This document shows positions 12,420 to 64,000 of a DNA stretch of 64,000 nt, in pieces. Each line of letters opens with the position of its first letter. The first letter of the stretch is position 1. The stretch is from Oreocharis arfaki. Taxonomy: Eukaryota; Chordata; Aves; Passeriformes; Paramythiidae. Position numbers and translations under genes: made by a program. The stretch is taken from positions 1 through 64,000 of the forward strand of contig VZRR01010431.1 of the NCBI GenBank assembly GCA_013398015.1, in the 5' to 3' direction. The notes beneath the pieces are model-generated. The model did not search any database and was not told the DNA's origin. It saw only the letters and a list, made by a program, of their open reading frames with translations.

Positions 12420-14067
12420 TTTTTTTGACAAACTCCTTATAAAAAACCAACAATTTAAATCTGTTGTCATGTTACTAACAAAATTGAACCTGAGCTCTTC
12501 AGCTTGATATGATTTAAAACACAGATTGCGGATTTATGGAGAAGTAAGGCTCCTGAATGTTCTAATGACAAGTTGATTGTAGAAGTTACATATTTTCCTT
12601 CCTTTAAAGGTTTAAAAAAGGAAAGGCAGCAATGATTTTAATTGATAGTCAATCGCTACCTCTGGGTTTGCCATATTTCATTCAAGGATATTACAGTAAA
12701 AATTTCAGTGAGGTCATTTGCCTCTGTGTATAAAAACCCTAATAGGAATGGAAGTTCATAAGGAACTTAATATTGTAAAGCCAGTGAGTCCTTAAACCGA
12801 GAAGCAGAAAACAAATAATGTTAGTTAATAAAACTTCAGATTTGCAAGCTCAGACATCATACTAAATTTTTATAAAGCAGGCTCCACTTTAAAACAATAA
12901 TCCTTGAAGATTGTTGTCGTAAATAAGCATTGCAATACCTAATCTTCTACAAAAATTAAAAAACTTGAGTTCCAAATGTTTTGTTCCAATAACAGTAATA
13001 GCAAAAATACACGTTCCCAGACAGTAACTAGAATCTGTTGCTTTTCTCAAACCACGTAATGCATTGGAGCAACAAACTACTGCACTCTTAAAAGCTAACA
13101 GTGATAGGACACTGAAGAAAAGCCACTACTTGTTTAAACACAACTGGAACTCATTTGTCCATTGCATGCCACTTACATTACTGCTAATTTTTTGATGCAT
13201 AAAAGTATCAAGATCATTAGGTGTCAGCTATTAAAACAAATCACTGAACAGTATTTTTCAATTTAGGACTGTGTTTAATTTCAAATAGAAAACATGCTTA
13301 TTTTTAAAATAAATTATTCACTAATAAGAACCCAGTATCATGAAATCAAAGCAACAATCAAGTATTGTACATTTTTAATACTGTACGTATATTATATATA
13401 GTTTTCTCGTATTTTAGGTATTTATTTCTAGATTGAGAATCATTAGATTGTTTCCTTGATAAATTGAAACCTTAAAAGCCAATATACCTGTGAAAGCAAT
13501 TTGCATTACTTTAATTAAAAAGATACAAGTGAATACGACATATGTACAGAAATGTGGAAATCAATCTATAAACTACATACATTAAACTAAACTGTCCCTG
13601 CATATTTAAGTACAGATCTATTTTGGCAATGTGGAGGTATATCTTTTATCCTGTTGCAAGTCCTAACATGTAAGTAGGAAGCTTCAAATATTTGCATTCT
13701 TAATGAAGGTAGCAAATGTTAACTGAAGAGCAACTGGATTTAAAAAAAAATAAATTGCTTTACAACAAACAAGTAGTACAGTAAAGTTAGTAAGTATTTT
13801 TAATAGCATTCACATTTTTTTAAAAAGTCTCTGAAACGGACCTGTGCATCACTTTTATTGACAGAACATAAATATAAGAAAAAGATCCCTAAAAAGACCA
13901 GAATTTTTCCCGAACATAAAGTGCCAAGATGTGTATGGTAGTAAGAAGTTTTTTTTTTTTCTTTTCTTTTCCTTTTTTTTTTCCTTGATTGAGCAAAGAA
14001 AGGTCAACACAAAGGTTAACCACAATTTCAATTGAAATCTTTTAAAAATGCCATGTGTTCTTGAGCT
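12420..14067 (-). other. Probable FGD4 3' UTR and flanking AT-rich DNA
   Basis: This stretch follows the stop codon on the gene strand. It is AT-rich, free of recognisable repeats apart from A/T runs near 13951-13982, and has no coding potential. How far the 3' UTR runs cannot be read from sequence alone. Confidence 0.4.
13854..13859 (-). promoter_or_regulatory. Candidate FGD4 proximal poly(A) signal AATAAA
   Basis: On the minus strand AATAAA lies about 210 bases past the FGD4 stop codon, followed by a TGTGAATG-containing T/G stretch. It would give a short 3' UTR. Other signals lie farther downstream, and vertebrate FGD4 transcripts can have long 3' UTRs, so use of this one is uncertain. Confidence 0.35.
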
Positions 14068-61047
<46,980 letters not shown>

Positions 61048-64000
61048 TGTTTGCAAATGTAATCCAGTACCACTGCACGAGGAACTGATTTTGCACCGGT
61101 AATAACCCTATGAGAGGCTCACATTTATCCCATTTACAAGCCCTACAAGTTGCCAGGAAGGACTTCTCCCCAGATGCTCGGTATGTGCTGACAGTTTACA
61201 CACTGGGTCTCAGTCACACAATGCTCCTCCTCTTGGAGGAGAGGAGAAACATAAGCTACGCAAACCAGTCTGCTTAGAGAAGAGAGAGAAGTCTGCTCAC
61301 GAGGAAAGAGGAAAAACAAAGAAATCAGCTTATGTAACGTGCAAACTGCTGGAGAAAGGAGGAGGAGGAGAAGGAGGGACTACTGTAAGTTGTTTTGTCT
61401 AATACCTCAGCCACTATGAAAGTTTTGTCATTATTAATTGTGTTGCTGTTTGAAATTAAAGCGGCATCAAGGTTAATGGACAAGTTAGTACATTTTTCTG
61501 TTGGGTGCTTTCTTCTCCCCTTTTTATTGCATGGTGCTCATTTCAAATCCTCTTCTGCATTTCCTAATCTCTCTTTAAATTTATGCATAGAATGAAGTAC
61601 ATATGACACACAGGATACCAGAGCACTGACCAGAAGAGTGTACATTAAAGAATTGTTATGAAAACATCCGTTTATTTGGCATAAATGAAAATTGATTAGA
61701 ATAACTTAAAATCAATTTTTAAATGACATAAAGTACATATCGTGCTCCAGGGCACAATACAAAGATATCAGAGTGAATTATGAACCAAGGAAATACACAT
61801 TTTCAAAAAGCAAAAGGATTAACTGGAAAGGGAAGTTACTGCAAGTAACTTTCTTTCATTGTTCAGAGCTCCCACAGCATGCGATCCCCAGCTGGCACAC
61901 TTTCATCTCAGCAGGAGAAAAAAGCTGGGATTTAAATCCAGCCCTGTCAATTCGGATAATATGAATCAGAATACAACAGCCAGCTGAGGTCATTTTCAAG
62001 CACTGCACTGCTCCAAACCACAGCTCCCTGCAGCCCCTTCCATCTGCAGCCTCACAGTCCCCACACTCACAACACTGCGGAGCAGCTTGGAGGGCTGAGA
62101 ACCGAGGGTTACGGGGAACATGCTTGCAAAACAATCCGTGAGTGTCTGTTTGTCACTGAGGGGGACAGCCCTCTGGAACGGGGCAGCTCATTGTTTCCTT
62201 TCTAGTACAGATGTTGAACGGCAGGGGGATAGTGCCAAAACCAGCAAAAAAACAACTCTCCTCCAGATATATCAAACACTTTGCTGTGTTTTTCATGTCT
62301 TGAGATAAGCAGATGCAAGCTCCACACGTATGGATTTAGAACCTAAATGGAACACATTTTTAGTGCTTTGGCCAAGATTTACAAGTTTTCTTTCTGTTTT
62401 GAGCATTTATTTTGAACTGCTGAGCTAGGAAGTTGCATTTCCTCATCCCTGATACTCATAGCAAGTAATCCCAGACTCCTTAAAGACACATACAAGTTTT
62501 AATCACCCAGATCTTCAATACGTCATTAAAATAAAAAATAGCATTTTTGTGATTGAGTTTCATAATCAGACGAAGAGGACTCCAGTGTATGAGTCATATT
62601 TGTGTTTTGGAAGTTCACCTCCAGGAGTTCAAAGCTTGCCCCTGTTGCTTGGGCTTGCACATGAAGTACCTTTATAACAACAGAACACCTCATCTCTCCA
62701 GAAAAGCCTTTGTTGAGAAGATAAATTTTCTGCTCAGTTTCCCACATTTGGAACAAACCACTTTCCCCATGAGTCTGGTTTGTCCATCTGCTAGTGAGGG
62801 CTTTGCCAGCCTTTCTTCAGCCAGGTCTACTCTTCCCAGCCCAGGAAAACCACTGATAATGCCTGCCACACAAGTACATGCCAGATTTTAAATTCAGATT
62901 GGATCAGCAATACAGCTTTCAACTTTCACACAAACAATGTAGGAGGTTGGAAAATTATAAGACAAATAGCTACAAAATAATTTAAGAAGCAATTATTTAA
63001 ATAAGCAGCTACATAAACGGTTACTGACCACTGCAAGCCAAGAGAAGAGGTCGCACAAGGAAAAGTAAGGGCCAGACAGGAGAGAGCCACTGCAGCTCTG
63101 CTGCCACTCAGAAAGAAGGAATTTTACACACATGAAAGAAACCAGGGATCCTATTTCACTTCCAGAAGTAGCAACATTAAAACAGGTATAAAGAAATCAC
63201 CACTGCCCGTCTTTGAAATACGTATTTAACTCCTCCTTTGTAAAGAAAAGTAATATATTAATTGTTCCATATCTATTTGATTAGCTAGCAGATAAGGGGA
63301 TTTGGAAGAGATTAAACTGCTAGAAGGCGAATATCTCATTAACCTATTACCCTGGTTTCACAAGTGTTCTACGCCCAACTTTGCTTACTCTAAAAGCAGA
63401 AACTTGCAAATTGCACGATGGAAAAACTCATCAACAAGAGATGCAGCTATGTCTTCCCTGTCACCAAAACATGCCTATGAACGTTAAAGAAAAGTTAATT
63501 AAAAAATAGGGTTAGTTTTATTAATTTTCTCTAGAAGGCAGATGAAGAGGCATGGAGAACAACTAGCTAAATAAAACAAACATTCTCATTAGTGGGTCAT
63601 TAAAGTTGTACTACTAAGATAAGAAGTTGCTGTCGTTTAATATAACCAGAATAACTACACGGACTAAGCACAGTTTTAGTCCTTGCACTGCGGACTCGTT
63701 CTATGAAACTATGTTACCCTAAATCAAAATTATTGGCTCACATATGACTTCCTCACTCCAATAATTAAAAGTTTTCACAAACGTCTCACTATAAATATAT
63801 GGCACTTACTTTTTTTCCACCTCCAAGCACTTCTCAGAATAAACAATACCAGCTTTTTCTCAGTACTTTCCCCATTTTGCAGACAAGAGGACTCAAACTG
63901 TGTACATACTCATTTGAATATTCTTAATGTGATGAAGTTGAGAAGGAAGTCACATGAGTACTGTTAGGAAACCTGGAAAGCTGAAGTAAGTATTAAAGAG
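61048..64000 (-). other. FGD4 5' UTR and upstream DNA
   Basis: The 5' UTR of the first coding exon begins here and its upstream end is not visible. The region is not CpG-rich, so this promoter, if it lies here, would be of the tissue-restricted type. A minus-strand pyrimidine-rich tract at about 61350-61380 (GGAGGAGGAG on plus) is the most conspicuous composition feature. No other gene was recognised up to the window end. Confidence 0.5.

Noticed and set aside
61856..62134. Minus-strand frame upstream of exon 1 as a possible alternative FGD4 first exon
   Set aside because: No conserved sequence or in-phase donor could be identified.
63302..63487. Plus-strand frame starting MEEIK, similar to a start seen in some mammalian FGD4 isoforms
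   Set aside because: It is on the wrong strand, is chance similarity over five residues, and has no suitable donor.

Overview
This window is vertebrate nuclear DNA, almost certainly from a bird. The evidence is several CR1 LINE fragments (the dominant avian retroposon), a solo LTR of a type I recognise as a common avian ERVL-like LTR, and a split gene with GT-AG introns. The LTR type would fit a passerine or another neoavian bird, but I cannot fix the species. It is an ordinary eukaryotic locus; I found no operon, CRISPR array, defence island or other prokaryote-like system.

One protein-coding gene fills most of the window: FGD4 (frabin), a CDC42 guanine-nucleotide exchange factor, on the minus strand. 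I placed 17 coding exons from the start codon at 61047 to the stop codon at 14068. Their lengths sum to 2544 nt, all 16 junctions are GT-AG and keep one frame, and the predicted protein is 847 residues. Its order is: proline-rich N-terminus and actin-binding/disordered region (1-280), DH domain (about 285-477), PH1 (about 497-605), FYVE zinc finger (about 631-700) and PH2 (about 727-826). An internal Met at residue 88 matches the start of the classical mammalian frabin isoform, so the first two exons encode an N-terminal extension.

Layout, left to right. 1-14067 is the region downstream of FGD4: a truncated CR1, a GA-rich pentanucleotide repeat beside a one-base assembly gap with duplicated edges, a roughly 0.9-kb CR1, and probably the FGD4 3' UTR next to the gene. 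14068-24134 holds the compact 3' half of FGD4 (11 exons: PH2, FYVE, PH1 and most of DH). 24135-38828 holds the widely spaced middle exons, a second one-N duplicated gap and CR1 fragments. 38829-61031 holds two large 5' introns, with a complete solo LTR at 45160-46240 flanked by a 5-bp target duplication. 61032-64000 holds the first coding exon and sequence upstream of it.

The most useful second-look items are the N-terminal extension and implied alternative promoters, the intact solo LTR antisense to the gene, the AAAAG/AAGGG repeat next to a gap, and two probable false duplications around single-N gaps.
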